Below are positions 46,271 to 55,142 of a stretch of DNA of 64,000 bases, piece by piece. Source of the stretch: Saccharopolyspora gloriosae. Its GTDB lineage: Bacteria > Actinomycetota > Actinomycetes > Mycobacteriales > Pseudonocardiaceae. Made by a program: the position numbers and the translations under genes. Within the stretch, counting starts at the first letter, position 1. Each line of letters starts with the position of its first letter. The notes below the pieces were generated by a model, which saw only the letters and a list, made by a program, of their open reading frames with translations, had not been told where the DNA came from and searched no databases. The stretch covers positions 4,945,470 to 5,009,469 of the forward strand of contig NZ_CP059557.1 of NCBI RefSeq assembly GCF_022828475.1, given 5' to 3'.

Positions 46271-46358
46271 CCCGGGCACCGTGCCCACACAGATGTCCGC
46301 CCCGGCACCAGCCGGGGCGGCTTCACAAAAGAGAGCAAGAGCAAGGAAGGAAGTGGTC

Positions 46359-47717
46359 ATGGCCTACGGTCAACGACTGGGCGATGCCCAGGGTGATGGC
46401 TGGCGTGCCCGGTACAAGCGCCCCGACGGCACCTGGGGCAGCAAGTCCGGCTTCACGTCGGAAAAGGCAGCCGAGGGCTGGGGCAACGAGCAGGAAGCCC
46501 TGATCCGGCGGCACATGTGGATCGACCCCCGCAAAGGCGACACCCCGTTTGAGGACTTCGCGTCGGAGCTGCTGGACTCCATCGGTCCCCGGCTGGAACC
46601 GACGACGCTGGCGAAGTACAAGTCCCATCTGAACAACCAGCTGCTGCCACAGTGGTCCGCGTGGCCGTTGATCGGGATCTTCAACAGTTACCTGGAGATC
46701 GAGAAGTGGGTCTCCGAGCTGCATGAGGACTACGCCGAGTCCACGGTGTCGTCGGTGTTCGCGACGTTCTCAACGTTCCTCAACATGGCCTTCCGTGCTC
46801 AGTACATCCCGGCCAACCCGTGCTCGGGTATCCGGGTGACCTCGGGCGAGTTCGCGCCGGACCGCCTCGTCGCCACCCCCGTGCAGGTGCTGCGTGCGGC
46901 CATGCGGCTGTACCACTCGGCTGGTCCGGCGGGCTTCGCCATCGCCGTGGTGGACGCCTACACCGGAGCGCGCTGGAGCGAGCTGGCCGGTCAGCAGCGG
47001 CACGAGTACAACCGCGAGCGCCGGGCGATCCGGATCGAAGAACCGTTGAAGGAGATCGGAGGGAAGCTGTTCAAAGGCGGCCGACGCATCGGTCCCGGTG
47101 GCGTCATCGCCGACGGCGGCCCGAGTCCCGCGAAGCGGAAGACCTCACGACCGGGCAAGGGGAAGAAGAAGGGACGCACGAAAACCCCTGCCAGCACCCG
47201 GGACGTCCTGCTTCCCCCAAGCATCGCCGTGCTCTACGAGGCGCTGATGGACTCCCATCGCCACCCGTTCCTCTTCTGCACACCCGACGGGAACCTCCTG
47301 CGGAGGTCGAACTTCCGCCAGCGTCACTGGCGCCCGGCCTGGGACGGCATCGAGCCCGACGACCCGCAGGCCGAGGATCACGTCCCGGCAATCCTGATGT
47401 GGTTCACCTTCCACGAAGGACGGCACACCCACAGCACGTGGCTAACCGAAGACGGGGTGTCCGAGGTGGCACGCCGCGCCCGACTCGGACAGAAGATGAA
47501 GGGCATCGCCCGGGTCTACGATCACGTGACCCCGGAGATGGAACAACAAGTGCTCGAAGTGCTGGAAGCCCGGTGGGCGGCCTCCGTGGCGGCGCTGACC
47601 GCCGCCGAGCGCGCCCAACTCATGATGTGGTTCCCGCGCCTGCGGGACACCCTTGAAACCAGCAATGGCGAACCCGTTCAAGATCGCATCGCCATTTCAT
47701 CGCCATTTGCAAGCTGA
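46359..47717 (+). CDS. int: Tyrosine-recombinase integrase of the island
   Basis: 452 residues. The N-terminal arm-binding region GDGWRARYKRPDGTWGSKSG precedes the SAM-like core-binding domain (about 65-170) and the catalytic domain. Catalytic residues visible: Arg in AYTGARWSELAG, His-x-x-Arg in FTFHEGRHTHSTWL, and the nucleophile Tyr in ARVYDHVTPEM. A Lys-rich insertion KRKTSRPGKGKKKGRTK (about 265-285) is unusual in size. The ATG at 46359 follows AAGGAAGG. The gene ends 50 bp from the tRNA-Val att site it should recognise. Complete and likely active. Confidence 0.92.
   Translation: MAYGQRLGDAQGDGWRARYKRPDGTWGSKSGFTSEKAAEGWGNEQEALIRRHMWIDPRKGDTPFEDFASELLDSIGPRLEPTTLAKYKSHLNNQLLPQWSAWPLIGIFNSYLEIEKWVSELHEDYAESTVSSVFATFSTFLNMAFRAQYIPANPCSGIRVTSGEFAPDRLVATPVQVLRAAMRLYHSAGPAGFAIAVVDAYTGARWSELAGQQRHEYNRERRAIRIEEPLKEIGGKLFKGGRRIGPGGVIADGGPSPAKRKTSRPGKGKKKGRTKTPASTRDVLLPPSIAVLYEALMDSHRHPFLFCTPDGNLLRRSNFRQRHWRPAWDGIEPDDPQAEDHVPAILMWFTFHEGRHTHSTWLTEDGVSEVARRARLGQKMKGIARVYDHVTPEMEQQVLEVLEARWAASVAALTAAERAQLMMWFPRLRDTLETSNGEPVQDRIAISSPFAS
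47688..47709 (+). repeat. Possible integrase arm sites, right end
   Basis: ATCGCCATTT twice in tandem (47688-47697, 47699-47708) inside the last codons of int, matching one copy at 26026 near the other end. About 60 bp from the right att. Confidence 0.4.
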
Positions 47718-47767
47718 CAGCGAGCCCGCCCCATAGGAGGAGCAGGGCCGCTGACCTGCATGAAAAC

Positions 47768-47819
47768 TTTGGTGCGCGATACTGGGATTGAACCAGTGAC
47801 CTCTACCGTGTCAAGGTAG
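47768..47819 (-). repeat. Right attachment site within tRNA-Val
   Basis: 52 nt matching 25862-25913 except for one base; it spans the tRNA 3' end, T-arm and part of the anticodon arm. Confidence 0.9.
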
Positions 47820-47844
47820 CGCTCTCCCGCTGAGCTAATCGCGC
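47770..47844 (-). tRNA. tRNA-Val (GAC)
   Basis: Acceptor GCGCGAT/ATCGCGC, D-arm TAGCTCAGCGGGAGAGCGCTA, anticodon loop TTGACAC (anticodon GAC), T-loop GGTTCAATCCC, and an encoded CCA. It is intact because the island restores its 3' half. Confidence 0.95.
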
Positions 47845-47845
47845 G

Positions 47846-47917
47846 AGGCGGAGGCGGGAATCGAACCCGCGTACAGGGCTTTGCAGGCCCTTGCCTAAGC
47901 CACTCGGCCACTCCGCC
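47846..47917 (-). tRNA. tRNA-Cys (GCA)
   Basis: Acceptor GGCGGAG/CTCCGCC, anticodon loop CTGCAAA, T-loop GGTTCGAATCC. It lies 1 nt from tRNA-Val and is probably co-transcribed with it. Confidence 0.93.
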
Positions 47918-48001
47918 GCGTTGGGCAATCTCTGGACCGAACACTCAAGCCACCGGGTGCCGATACCCGGAAACCCGAGATCGACCCGATTGGTTTCCCA
48001 G

Positions 48002-48074
48002 AGCGGATGACGGGACTCGAACCCGCGACCCTCACCTTGGCAAGGTGATGCGCTACCAGCTGCGCTACATCCGC
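48002..48074 (-). tRNA. tRNA-Gly (GCC)
   Basis: Acceptor GCGGATG/CATCCGC, anticodon loop TTGCCAA, T-loop GGTTCGAGTCC. First of a Gly-Cys-Val tRNA group on the minus strand. Confidence 0.93.
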
Positions 48075-48226
48075 CTGCACTGCGGTGATTGCTCCGGCTC
48101 GGCTCCGGAGTCACCGCTGCGTTGCACAGAGAACTTTAAACCACGCCGAACTCGACGATCAAAGGGGGGGCGATCGTCGGCCGCGCGGCCCATGCCGAGC
48201 CCGGCCGCCCTGGTGAGAGCGGCGCG

Positions 48227-48652
48227 TCAGGACAGGTCGTGCGGAAGCAGCCGAGTCAGCGCGTCGTCCACGTTGACCCACAGGTTCTCGTTGCCCGGCA
48301 CCACGACGTCGTACGTGCGGTCCAGGAAGTCCGCCAGCTCTTGCGCCGAGGCCTCGAACACCGCGTGGCCGGAAGGCGAGCTGAGCTCGATCGCGACGAC
48401 CTCGGGATCGTCGACCGCGGGCCGGATGCTCACATCCCCCTCGCCGGCGTGCGCGATCAGGCCGTCCGCGAGCAGGTCGCGGGCGAACACCCACTCGACC
48501 CAACCGGCACGGCCGGTGCGGAACGCGGCGACCACGGCGTACGGGTCGCGGGTGTCGTAGCGCAGTTCGACCTGGACGGGCACCGCCGGTGTCTGCGGAG
48601 CCAGCAGATCGAACACCGCCGTCGAACGGAGTGTCACGTGATCGTTTCGCAT
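48227..48652 (-). CDS. ssgB: SsgA/SsgB-family sporulation and cell-division regulator
   Basis: 141 residues, the size of SsgB. Family segments: VQVELRYDTRDPYAVVAAFR, WVEWVFARDLLADGL, and SSPSGHAVFEASAQELADFL. SsgB-type proteins recruit FtsZ to sporulation septa in Streptomyces and are confined to morphologically complex actinobacteria. The ATG follows GGAAGGCGAGG. It lies upstream of the tRNA-Gly-Cys-Val group on the same strand. Which SsgA-like subtype it is would need a tree. Confidence 0.88.
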   Translation of the reverse strand: MRNDHVTLRSTAVFDLLAPQTPAVPVQVELRYDTRDPYAVVAAFRTGRAGWVEWVFARDLLADGLIAHAGEGDVSIRPAVDDPEVVAIELSSPSGHAVFEASAQELADFLDRTYDVVVPGNENLWVNVDDALTRLLPHDLS

Positions 48653-49394
48653 CGTCCTCGCCTTCCTAACTCCCTCCCGGTCCGCTTATCGACCGAGCAA
48701 CACAGTTGTGACGCCTATGCGGGGTCATATGCTCGCCACCAGGCTCTACATCACCCGGTCGGGGCATACTGAACTTCGTAACGCGATCGGAAAACTGCGC
48801 AGAGTGGTCACATCGCACCCCCGACCGACATCGGCCCGACTCTTCGAAGCTGGCGTTCGGCGCCGGCAGAAGCGAGACCGAGCCATCCCCACAGCGTCTC
48901 CGACAGCGCCAACGAGCTCGCCCCCTGCCACCGCCGGACACCACTCGAGGATAGGCGATAGACCTGCGTCCATATGGGTTTCAACGGACAGAGCTGAGAC
49001 ACTCGCCACGAGCATTCGCCGAGACGGACTAACCCGGACATCCGGACGCGCAACCGCACACGCCTGGCCGCCACCCGGTCGAGGAGAGCGGTGCCACAGT
49101 GTGACCAGGCTCGAAAGGTCACGCTCGATCTCGGCGCCACAACTGTGAAAAACCGACTCATGACGCACGTCACATTTTGTCGGACGTTGCAACCCTTCTT
49201 CGCACGTGCTCCGCCGAGCCGGTCCCGAGCAGGGCCGTATCCTTTGCCCCGTAACAAGGTGCCGCACCTCACTAGCGAGCACGGGCCGGCGGGCACGCTG
49301 ATCACGACGCCGCAGGACAGCAGCACCCCGAACGACAGCACGTGGCAGGTGGACTCTGAGCAGGACAGCCGAACCGGGACCGGAGAAGATCGAC
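48653..49394. other. Long intergenic region, no gene seen
   Basis: About 740 bp between divergent ssgB and the TIGR02611-type gene. Open frames have no ribosome site or family match. Length suggests complex promoter control of ssgB, but I cannot name sites. Confidence 0.4.
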
Positions 49395-49898
49395 ATGGCC
49401 TCGGACGACGATGCCCCGCGGCCCCGCCGCCGGTTGCACAAGCTCCGGCGAGCAGTGCGCGCCCGCCGTGAACGCATCCGGCGCAACCCCACGCTGAACA
49501 TGACCTACCGGGTGGCACTCGGAGGCTTCGGAACCCTCATCCTCATCCTCGGAATCATCGCGATCCCGTACCCCGGCCCCGGCTGGCTCATCGTGTTCGC
49601 CGGCCTCGGCATCCTCGCCACCGAGTTCCACTGGGCGCACCGCGTCAACATGTTCACCAGGCGGCACTACCACCGCTGGGTCAGCTGGCTCGGCAGGCAG
49701 CACTGGACGGTCAAGCTCGGCATCGCCGCCCTGACCGGCATCATCGTGGTCGTGACGCTGTGGTTGCTCGGCATGTACGCCACAATCGGCAACTGGCTCG
49801 GAGTGCGCTGGCCGTGGTTGGCCTCCCCCTGTTCGGTGACTGAAAACGGTGTTGTAGAGTTCTCCATGTCGCCGGGAACGGCGGCACCGGGCGATTAG
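49395..49898 (+). CDS. TIGR02611-type (PGPGW) small membrane protein
   Basis: 167 residues. The basic cytoplasmic N-terminus (RRRLHKLRRAVRARRERIRR) is followed by two close membrane helices around GFGTLILILGIIAIPYPGPG WLIVFAGLGILA with the PYPGPGW turn, the segment FHWAHRVNMFTRR, and a third helix KLGIAALTGIIVVVTLWLLG. Function unknown; conserved in actinobacteria. Its stop codon TAG is part of the following tRNA-Val gene, so gene and tRNA overlap by 10 nt. Confidence 0.85.
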   Translation: MASDDDAPRPRRRLHKLRRAVRARRERIRRNPTLNMTYRVALGGFGTLILILGIIAIPYPGPGWLIVFAGLGILATEFHWAHRVNMFTRRHYHRWVSWLGRQHWTVKLGIAALTGIIVVVTLWLLGMYATIGNWLGVRWPWLASPCSVTENGVVEFSMSPGTAAPGD

Positions 49899-49960
49899 CT
49901 CAGGGGGAGAGCGCTTCGTTCACACCGAAGAGGTCACTGGTTCGATCCCAGTATCGCCCA
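49889..49960 (+). tRNA. tRNA-Val (CAC)
   Basis: Acceptor GGGCGAT/ATCGCCC, anticodon loop TTCACAC (anticodon CAC), T-loop GGTTCGATCCC. No encoded CCA. It shares its T-arm and part of its D-arm with tRNA-Val(GAC) at 47770. Confidence 0.94.
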
Positions 49961-49966
49961 CACTCC

Positions 49967-50011
49967 GGATATGGCCCTTGACCAGCATGGTCGAGGGCCA
50001 TATCCGTTTTT
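49967..50011 (+). terminator. Intrinsic terminator after tRNA-Val(CAC)
   Basis: GGATATGGCCCT pairs with AGGGCCATATCC, with an inner GACC/GGTC pairing, followed by GTTTTT. A strong, standard terminator. Confidence 0.85.
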
Positions 50012-50640
50012 GTGCACGGTGATAGCCCTGAATTTCGCCCCACGGTGCCTAACCGGCCTCGGATGCTCCTTTCTCGGGCTCGCCGGACAAAGCGAGGCCG
50101 GATGAGCCCTGCGGCCTCATCAGCGGTGCTGCGGTCCAGCTCCGGTACATCCTCGGAGTCAGTGTCCAAAGTGAAGGCCACAGCGGATACCCGAGCCGTC
50201 TTGTCCAGCTCGCCGCTGATCGGCACAGACGCCCGCGAGCGTCCCATTTCCTTGAGCCGTAACGCTTCCACCGGAATGCGGATGCTTGTCGAGGTCGGTC
50301 CGGGTGTGGCTTGACCGTCGAGCTCTGCGGGAAAAACGAGAGGCAGGGTCGGCGGGCTGGGCGTGTTCGCCGTCGGTGTGGGATCTCGGCGTCAAGGCTC
50401 CCTCGTCGTCTTAGTTCAGTTCGGCGCCCGCGCTTCCCGGGTCATCAGATCGGTCAGCGCACGCCGGACTGTCGTCGGCGGGCGTCGACGAACACAGCGA
50501 TCGAGATCGTCCCGATGCGTTCGGGCCTGGATGGCGCGGCGCTGTCCTGCCCAGGCTGGTGGACCTCGCGAGTTCGACTGATCGAACGCTCCTGGCTCGG
50601 CTGGTTTCGAGGTCGCGATACCGAGTTGGGCCGGAGGCGC
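50012..50640. other. Unassigned stretch
   Basis: About 630 bp. A minus-strand frame (roughly 50050-50300) reads EMGRSRASVPISGELDKTAR and VSAVAFTLDTDSEDVPELD, which is protein-like, but it has no clear start and its frame runs on through the terminator and tRNA. It may be a decayed gene. Confidence 0.3.
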
Positions 50641-50862
50641 TTACTGCCGGTCGTGGCGTGAGTGGATGTGGCGCCAGGCGAAGTGGACGGCCGCTGTTGC
50701 TCCCACTGCTGCGCCGGCCCAGCACAATGCCGTCGTCCATGCGGCGATGTCTTGGGTGAGTGAGAACAGGCTGATCGCGATCAGGGCTATGGCGGACCAG
50801 AATCGTTGTCCGTAGGTACGGGCGTGACGATCAGCCGGTCGCGGGTCTCGTCGCACTTGCAC
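50641..50862 (-). CDS. Small membrane protein
   Basis: 73 residues with a basic N-terminus and two hydrophobic stretches (FWSAIALIAISLFSL and TALCWAGAAVGATAAVHFAW), ending in a His/Arg-rich tail HIHSRHDRQ. No family recognised. It lies 25 bp after the helical hypothetical gene on the same strand. Confidence 0.5.
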   Translation of the reverse strand: MQVRRDPRPADRHARTYGQRFWSAIALIAISLFSLTQDIAAWTTALCWAGAAVGATAAVHFAWRHIHSRHDRQ

Positions 50863-50887
50863 ACCTTCCGTCGCGGCTGCCCAGAGG

Positions 50888-51127
50888 TCAGTGATCGCCT
50901 GCTTTTTCGTGCGCGTCCAACCGGGCCAGCAGGGATTCGAGTGCCGTCATGCGGCGGCCCTGTCGCCTGCCCTCGACGAGGCAGTGGCGCATCGATTCGA
51001 CGTCCTGCGTGCGGACTTTGCCGCCGTGGTGGACGCGGTTGAAGGCCTGGTAGTCCAGCGGCAACATGTCGCGTTCGGATTTCCGGTGCACCTGTTCGGT
51101 GACGCGCGGTCCCATGAACGCGGCCAT
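50888..51127 (-). CDS. Hypothetical basic helical protein coupled to the ketopantoate reductase-like gene
   Basis: 79 residues: [60 protein letters not shown]. Its ATG shares one base with the upstream stop (TGATG), so translation is coupled. Family unknown; helical and probably a protein-binding partner of the upstream enzyme. Confidence 0.6.
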   Translation of the reverse strand: MAAFMGPRVTEQVHRKSERDMLPLDYQAFNRVHHGGKVRTQDVESMRHCLVEGRRQGRRMTALESLLARLDAHEKAGDH

Positions 51128-51918
51128 CAGCCTGCCCCCCAGCCGTGCTGCGGCAGCGTCAAGATCTCGCGTTGCGCGTCGCAGGCTAGGCGCCAGAGTT
51201 CCTTGTTCTTCGCGACGGTGGCGAAATCGGCCCAGCCCATCAATTCGCAGGCCCCGTAAACCGGGAAGGCGACCTTGGAGAAGATGTCGTCCATGGGCCG
51301 GCTCATCAGGGTGCAGCGGGATTCGCCCGAGCTGTTGTAGAGCTCGGCGAACCGCTTCGCGGCGGCGGGGTTTCCCGATTCGAGGCGGAAACCGAGCTTT
51401 CCCGGGGAGTGGCGGTAGCAGGCGGTGGACTCCGCGATGCGGGCCGGATCCGTCGGTGGGTGCACCGGCAGCTCCGCCGAGGACTGGTGGCTGAGCATGC
51501 CGAGGAAGCCGTGCAGCAACCGATCGTCCGCGATCCCCAGTTCCCGCAAGTGGTGTTCGCGGACTCCGACTCCGAAACCGCACATGATGACGATCGCGTC
51601 CGAGTCCCGGATGGCGTCTCCGAGGCCGCGCAGCATCGCGGTGCCCTGCTCGGTGCGGGCGGTGTGACCGTCGAGCGTGATCAGGACGAAGTTGAAGCTC
51701 CGGCCCGCCAGTTCCGCGGCGTCCTCGACCACGTCGTAGCCGTCGAGGGTGCGCAGCGAGGCGTCGTCGTAGCAGTAGAGCCGCTGCGGGAATTCGACCG
51801 CGGGCTTCCGGCCCGGCCGGACCAGGAAGGTGAGCTCCGCACCGGCCAGGCGGAGGTGGTAGCCGACGGGGAGTCCCGTCGCGCCGGCACCGACGATCAG
51901 GACGGCGGGTTCGCTCAT
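51127..51918 (-). CDS. Ketopantoate reductase-like (ApbA/PanE) NADP oxidoreductase
   Basis: 263 residues. The N-terminal Rossmann motif [21 protein letters not shown] is typical of ApbA/PanE, followed by [11 protein letters not shown] and [17 protein letters not shown]. The C-terminal domain ([34 protein letters not shown]) differs from true PanE and lacks the usual K/N/E set in recognisable form, so pantothenate synthesis is unlikely. The ATG at 51918 has AAGAGG upstream. It is divergent from the kdgD-like operon. Confidence 0.78.
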   Translation of the reverse strand: MSEPAVLIVGAGATGLPVGYHLRLAGAELTFLVRPGRKPAVEFPQRLYCYDDASLRTLDGYDVVEDAAELAGRSFNFVLITLDGHTARTEQGTAMLRGLGDAIRDSDAIVIMCGFGVGVREHHLRELGIADDRLLHGFLGMLSHQSSAELPVHPPTDPARIAESTACYRHSPGKLGFRLESGNPAAAKRFAELYNSSGESRCTLMSRPMDDIFSKVAFPVYGACELMGWADFATVAKNKELWRLACDAQREILTLPQHGWGAG

Positions 51919-52147
51919 GGTGTGCCTCTTGGTCGGGTTCGGGGATCGATCAACTGTGCCACTTCGGCCGCGCCCACCGGTCAGCACTCGGACGGTTGGG
52001 CGGCCAGCGGCGCGGTGTGGGCGCATCCCGAGGGGAAACCGATTCAAGTTGGGCATCACAGAATGCGAAACAAGTCTTGGACGGGATCGGTCGCGGCTTC
52101 CTAGTCTCGAGTCCAATCGCATTCCGTTACCAGTCGGAGGAACGCAC

Positions 52148-53074
52148 ATGCCCGCCGCCGCTCCCCTCGAGCTCGCTCAACGCCTCGGTTCCAGGTTGCT
52201 GTCCTTCCCGGTCACCCACTTCACCCCCGATCTCGCGTTCGACGAGGCCGCCTACCGGGACAACATCGCCCGGCTCGCCAAGTACGACGTGGCCGGTCTG
52301 TTCGCGGCCGGTGGCACCGGTGAGTTCTTCTCGTTGACTCCGAGTGAGGTGGGCCGGGTCGTGCGCGCCGCCGTCGAGAGCGCGCCCGCGAGCACCCCGG
52401 TCATCGCCCCGGCCGGGCAGGGCACCGCGCAAGCCGTCGCCTTCGCCGAGGACGCCGAGGCAGCCGGAGCGGACGGGTTGCTGCTGTTCCCGCCCTACCT
52501 GACCGAGGCGTCCACGGCCGGGCTCGTCGCGCACGTGCGCGCGGTGTGCGCGGCGACCTCGCTCGGCGTGGTGATCTACAACAGGGCCAACGCCATCTAC
52601 TCGCAGGACGCCGTGGCCGAGCTCGCCGAGAGCTGCCCGAACCTGGTCGGGTTCAAGGACGGCGTCGGGGATCTTGAGGCCATCACCCGGATCCACTCAC
52701 GGCTCGGTGACCGCCTGGTCTACATCGGCGGGCTGCCCACCGCGGAGACCTTCGCGCTGCCCTATCTCGAACTCGGCGTCACCACGTACAGCTCGGCGAT
52801 CTTCAACTTCCTGCCCGAATTCGCGCTGGCCTTCTACGCGGCGGTGCGGGCGGGCGATCGGGCGACCGTGCGGCGACTGCTCAACGAGGTGGTCATGCCC
52901 TACACCGCGATCCGGGATCGCAGTCCGGGCTACGCGGTCAGCATCGTCAAGGCCGGGCTGGAGCTGACCGGGCATTCGGCGGGGCCGGTCCGGCCGCCGC
53001 TGACGGACTTGGACGAGCAGGAACGTGCACTGCTGTCCGAGGTGATCGCGGTGTCGCGCTCCCTCGTGCCCTGA
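52148..53074 (+). CDS. kdgD: DHDPS/NAL-family aldolase, 5-dehydro-4-deoxyglucarate dehydratase-like
   Basis: 308-residue TIM-barrel lyase. The KdgD-type start [17 protein letters not shown] and [18 protein letters not shown] are present, with the Schiff-base lysine in [10 protein letters not shown] and the Tyr in GVVIYNRAN. It would dehydrate/decarboxylate a 2-keto sugar acid to 2-oxoglutarate semialdehyde, but it sits with an ABC importer, an M24 peptidase-like enzyme and RidA, so the physiological substrate may differ. CGGAGG precedes the ATG. First gene of the operon. Confidence 0.8.
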   Translation: MPAAAPLELAQRLGSRLLSFPVTHFTPDLAFDEAAYRDNIARLAKYDVAGLFAAGGTGEFFSLTPSEVGRVVRAAVESAPASTPVIAPAGQGTAQAVAFAEDAEAAGADGLLLFPPYLTEASTAGLVAHVRAVCAATSLGVVIYNRANAIYSQDAVAELAESCPNLVGFKDGVGDLEAITRIHSRLGDRLVYIGGLPTAETFALPYLELGVTTYSSAIFNFLPEFALAFYAAVRAGDRATVRRLLNEVVMPYTAIRDRSPGYAVSIVKAGLELTGHSAGPVRPPLTDLDEQERALLSEVIAVSRSLVP

Positions 53075-53179
53075 GCCGCGGCAGGCGCGGCCGGGCATCA
53101 ACGCCGATCGCCCGGCCGCATCGCCGACCCGCCGCCGAGCGCCGTTCGTTCGCGCACCTTCCAACGATGTGAGGAACGC

Positions 53180-54085
53180 ATGACTCCAACCCCGCCATCG
53201 AGGGCCGCCGGACCGGAGAGTCCGCCGGTCGCCGACCACCGATCCCCGGACGTGGCCGCTCCCGGCCTCGAACCCGGGAGAGGCGCACCGGTTACCGACG
53301 TCTCGCCACCGCGCCGCCGCGGACCGGACCGGGAGTCCGTGATCGCCGCGCTCAAGGCCGTCGTGGGAATCATCGGGCTGTTCGCGGTGTGGGAGATCGC
53401 CGTGCGGGTGTTCGACCCGCCGGAATACCTGATGGTCGGCCCGATCTCCGCGTTCGTCGAGCTGGCCGAACGCCCCGGCTACTTCGCGGAGAACACGTTC
53501 ATCACGTTGCAGGAGGCGTTGGCCGGGTTCGCGCTCGGTACCGCGCTGGGCGTGCTGTGCGGGGCGGCGCTGCACTACTCGACGACGGTCCGGAGCTTCC
53601 TGTATCCGGCGCTGATCGCGATCGACACGGTTCCGAAGGTCGCGCTGGCGCCACTGTTCATCGTCTGGTTCGGCTTCGGTTTCGAGTCGAAGGCGTTCGT
53701 GGCGATGGCCATCGCCTTCTTCCCGCTCGTGATCAACACCTACGACGGGCTCCGGTCGGTGCCGCACGAGCTGCAGGAACTGGCCCGGATCAACAAGGCC
53801 TCGCAGTGGAAGAAGATGACGAAGATCGAGTTCATCCACGCGATCCCGTCGATCCTGTCCGGCGCGAAGATCTCCATCTCGCTCGCCGTCGGCGGTGCGG
53901 TCGTGGGTGAGTTCATCGCCGGGTCGAAGGGACTCGGCTACGTGATCATGCTGGCGAACAGCCAGATCGACCTGCCGTCGATGTTCGCGGCGTTCGTCGT
54001 GCTCGCGTCGATCGCGCTGGTGCTGTTCTTCCTGGTCGACCTCGCCGGGCGCAAGCTCGTCCCGTGGAAGCAGCACGCGAAATGA
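53180..54085 (+). CDS. ABC transporter permease, SsuC/TauC type
   Basis: 301 residues. A Pro-rich cytoplasmic N-terminus of about 55 residues precedes about six membrane helices. The inner-membrane coupling motif is in ELQELARINKASQWKKMTKI (EAA loop), and GEFIAGSKGLGYVIMLANSQ is typical of the nitrate/sulfonate/taurine/HMP importer class. Its stop overlaps the start of the binding-protein gene by 4 nt. Confidence 0.87.
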   Translation: MTPTPPSRAAGPESPPVADHRSPDVAAPGLEPGRGAPVTDVSPPRRRGPDRESVIAALKAVVGIIGLFAVWEIAVRVFDPPEYLMVGPISAFVELAERPGYFAENTFITLQEALAGFALGTALGVLCGAALHYSTTVRSFLYPALIAIDTVPKVALAPLFIVWFGFGFESKAFVAMAIAFFPLVINTYDGLRSVPHELQELARINKASQWKKMTKIEFIHAIPSILSGAKISISLAVGGAVVGEFIAGSKGLGYVIMLANSQIDLPSMFAAFVVLASIALVLFFLVDLAGRKLVPWKQHAK

Positions 54086-55122
54086 CGGCGGCGGGTGCGC
54101 GCCGGTCGATCCGCCGGACCGTTCTCGCGCTGGGCGCGATCCTCACCTTGCTGGCACTGGTGTCGTGCGGCGCCGACACCGGGCGGGAACGGATGTCGCT
54201 GATGCTCGACGTCAGCTGGCTGCCGAAGCACGCGCCGTTCGTCTCGGCCGTCGAACGCGGCTTCTTCCGCGCCGAGGGCATCGACCTGGAGGTCATGCCG
54301 GGATCCGGGTCCGCCAACACGGTCACCGCGGTGGACACCGGCAAGGTCGACTTCGGGTGGGCCGATTACGGCTCGTCCGTGCTGAACCAGGGCCGGGGTG
54401 CCGACGTCAAGCAGGTCAACCTGGTGCAGGCGCGTTCCGCCTACGCGGTCGTCGCGCTGGCCGGTACCGGCATCGACGACTGGTCCGACCTCAAGGGCAG
54501 GACCGTCGCCACCGAAGCCACCGGCGCGATGACCGCGATGTGGCCGTACGCGTTGAGCAAGCTGGGCTTGTCCGTCGACGACGTGAACGTCGTGCACGCG
54601 ACCGGTGCCGCGAAGATGCCCGGCCTGGTCGCCGGCCAGTGGGACGCGAACCTCGCCCTCCACGTCTCCGACCAGCCGACGATCGACGCGCTGGGCCGGG
54701 AGGCCACCGTCCTGAAGTGGTCCGACCTGGGGATCGACCTGTACGGCAACGGGATCGTGGCCTCCGAGGAGAAGCTGCGGACGAACCCGGACCAGGTGCG
54801 GCGGTTCAACCGGGCGATGCAGCGGGGCTTCCTGTGGGCGTGCGAGCACCCGGAGCAGGCGGCGCGGGACTTCGGCGAGGAGGTCAGCGGATACGAGGAC
54901 CGCACGGTGGTCCTGGCGATCAACGCGCAGTGCGAGCTGAACTGGGGCACCGGCCCCGACGCGGACACCTTCGGCGTCATGGACGACGCGGGCGCCCAGG
55001 AAATGATCGACGTCGCGCACCGCTTCCTCGGGATGAGCCCCGACGTGCACCTCACCCCTGCCGACGTCTACAGCAACGACTACCTCGAACCGCTGCACCG
55101 CGGTGAACAGATCACGCCGTGA
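54082..55122 (+). CDS. ABC transporter substrate-binding lipoprotein, SsuA/NMT1 type
   Basis: 346 residues. The signal peptide ends in a lipobox: LTLLALVSCGAD, with Cys about residue 31. The mature part follows the NMT1/SsuA fold: DVSWLPKHAPFVSAVERGFF, GIDLEVMPGSGSANTVTAVD, GKVDFGWADYGSSVLNQGRG. Ligand not predictable; small amine, pyrimidine precursor or sulfonate are typical of the family. Coupled to permease and ATPase genes. Confidence 0.87.
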   Translation: MTAAGARRSIRRTVLALGAILTLLALVSCGADTGRERMSLMLDVSWLPKHAPFVSAVERGFFRAEGIDLEVMPGSGSANTVTAVDTGKVDFGWADYGSSVLNQGRGADVKQVNLVQARSAYAVVALAGTGIDDWSDLKGRTVATEATGAMTAMWPYALSKLGLSVDDVNVVHATGAAKMPGLVAGQWDANLALHVSDQPTIDALGREATVLKWSDLGIDLYGNGIVASEEKLRTNPDQVRRFNRAMQRGFLWACEHPEQAARDFGEEVSGYEDRTVVLAINAQCELNWGTGPDADTFGVMDDAGAQEMIDVAHRFLGMSPDVHLTPADVYSNDYLEPLHRGEQITP

Positions 55123-55142
55123 TGCCCGGACGGGAGAGCCAG

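Noticed and set aside
49900-50271. Minus-strand frame running through tRNA-Val and its terminator
   Set aside because: A real gene would not be expected to read through a tRNA and an intrinsic terminator; only the 50050-50300 part looks protein-like and it lacks a clear start.
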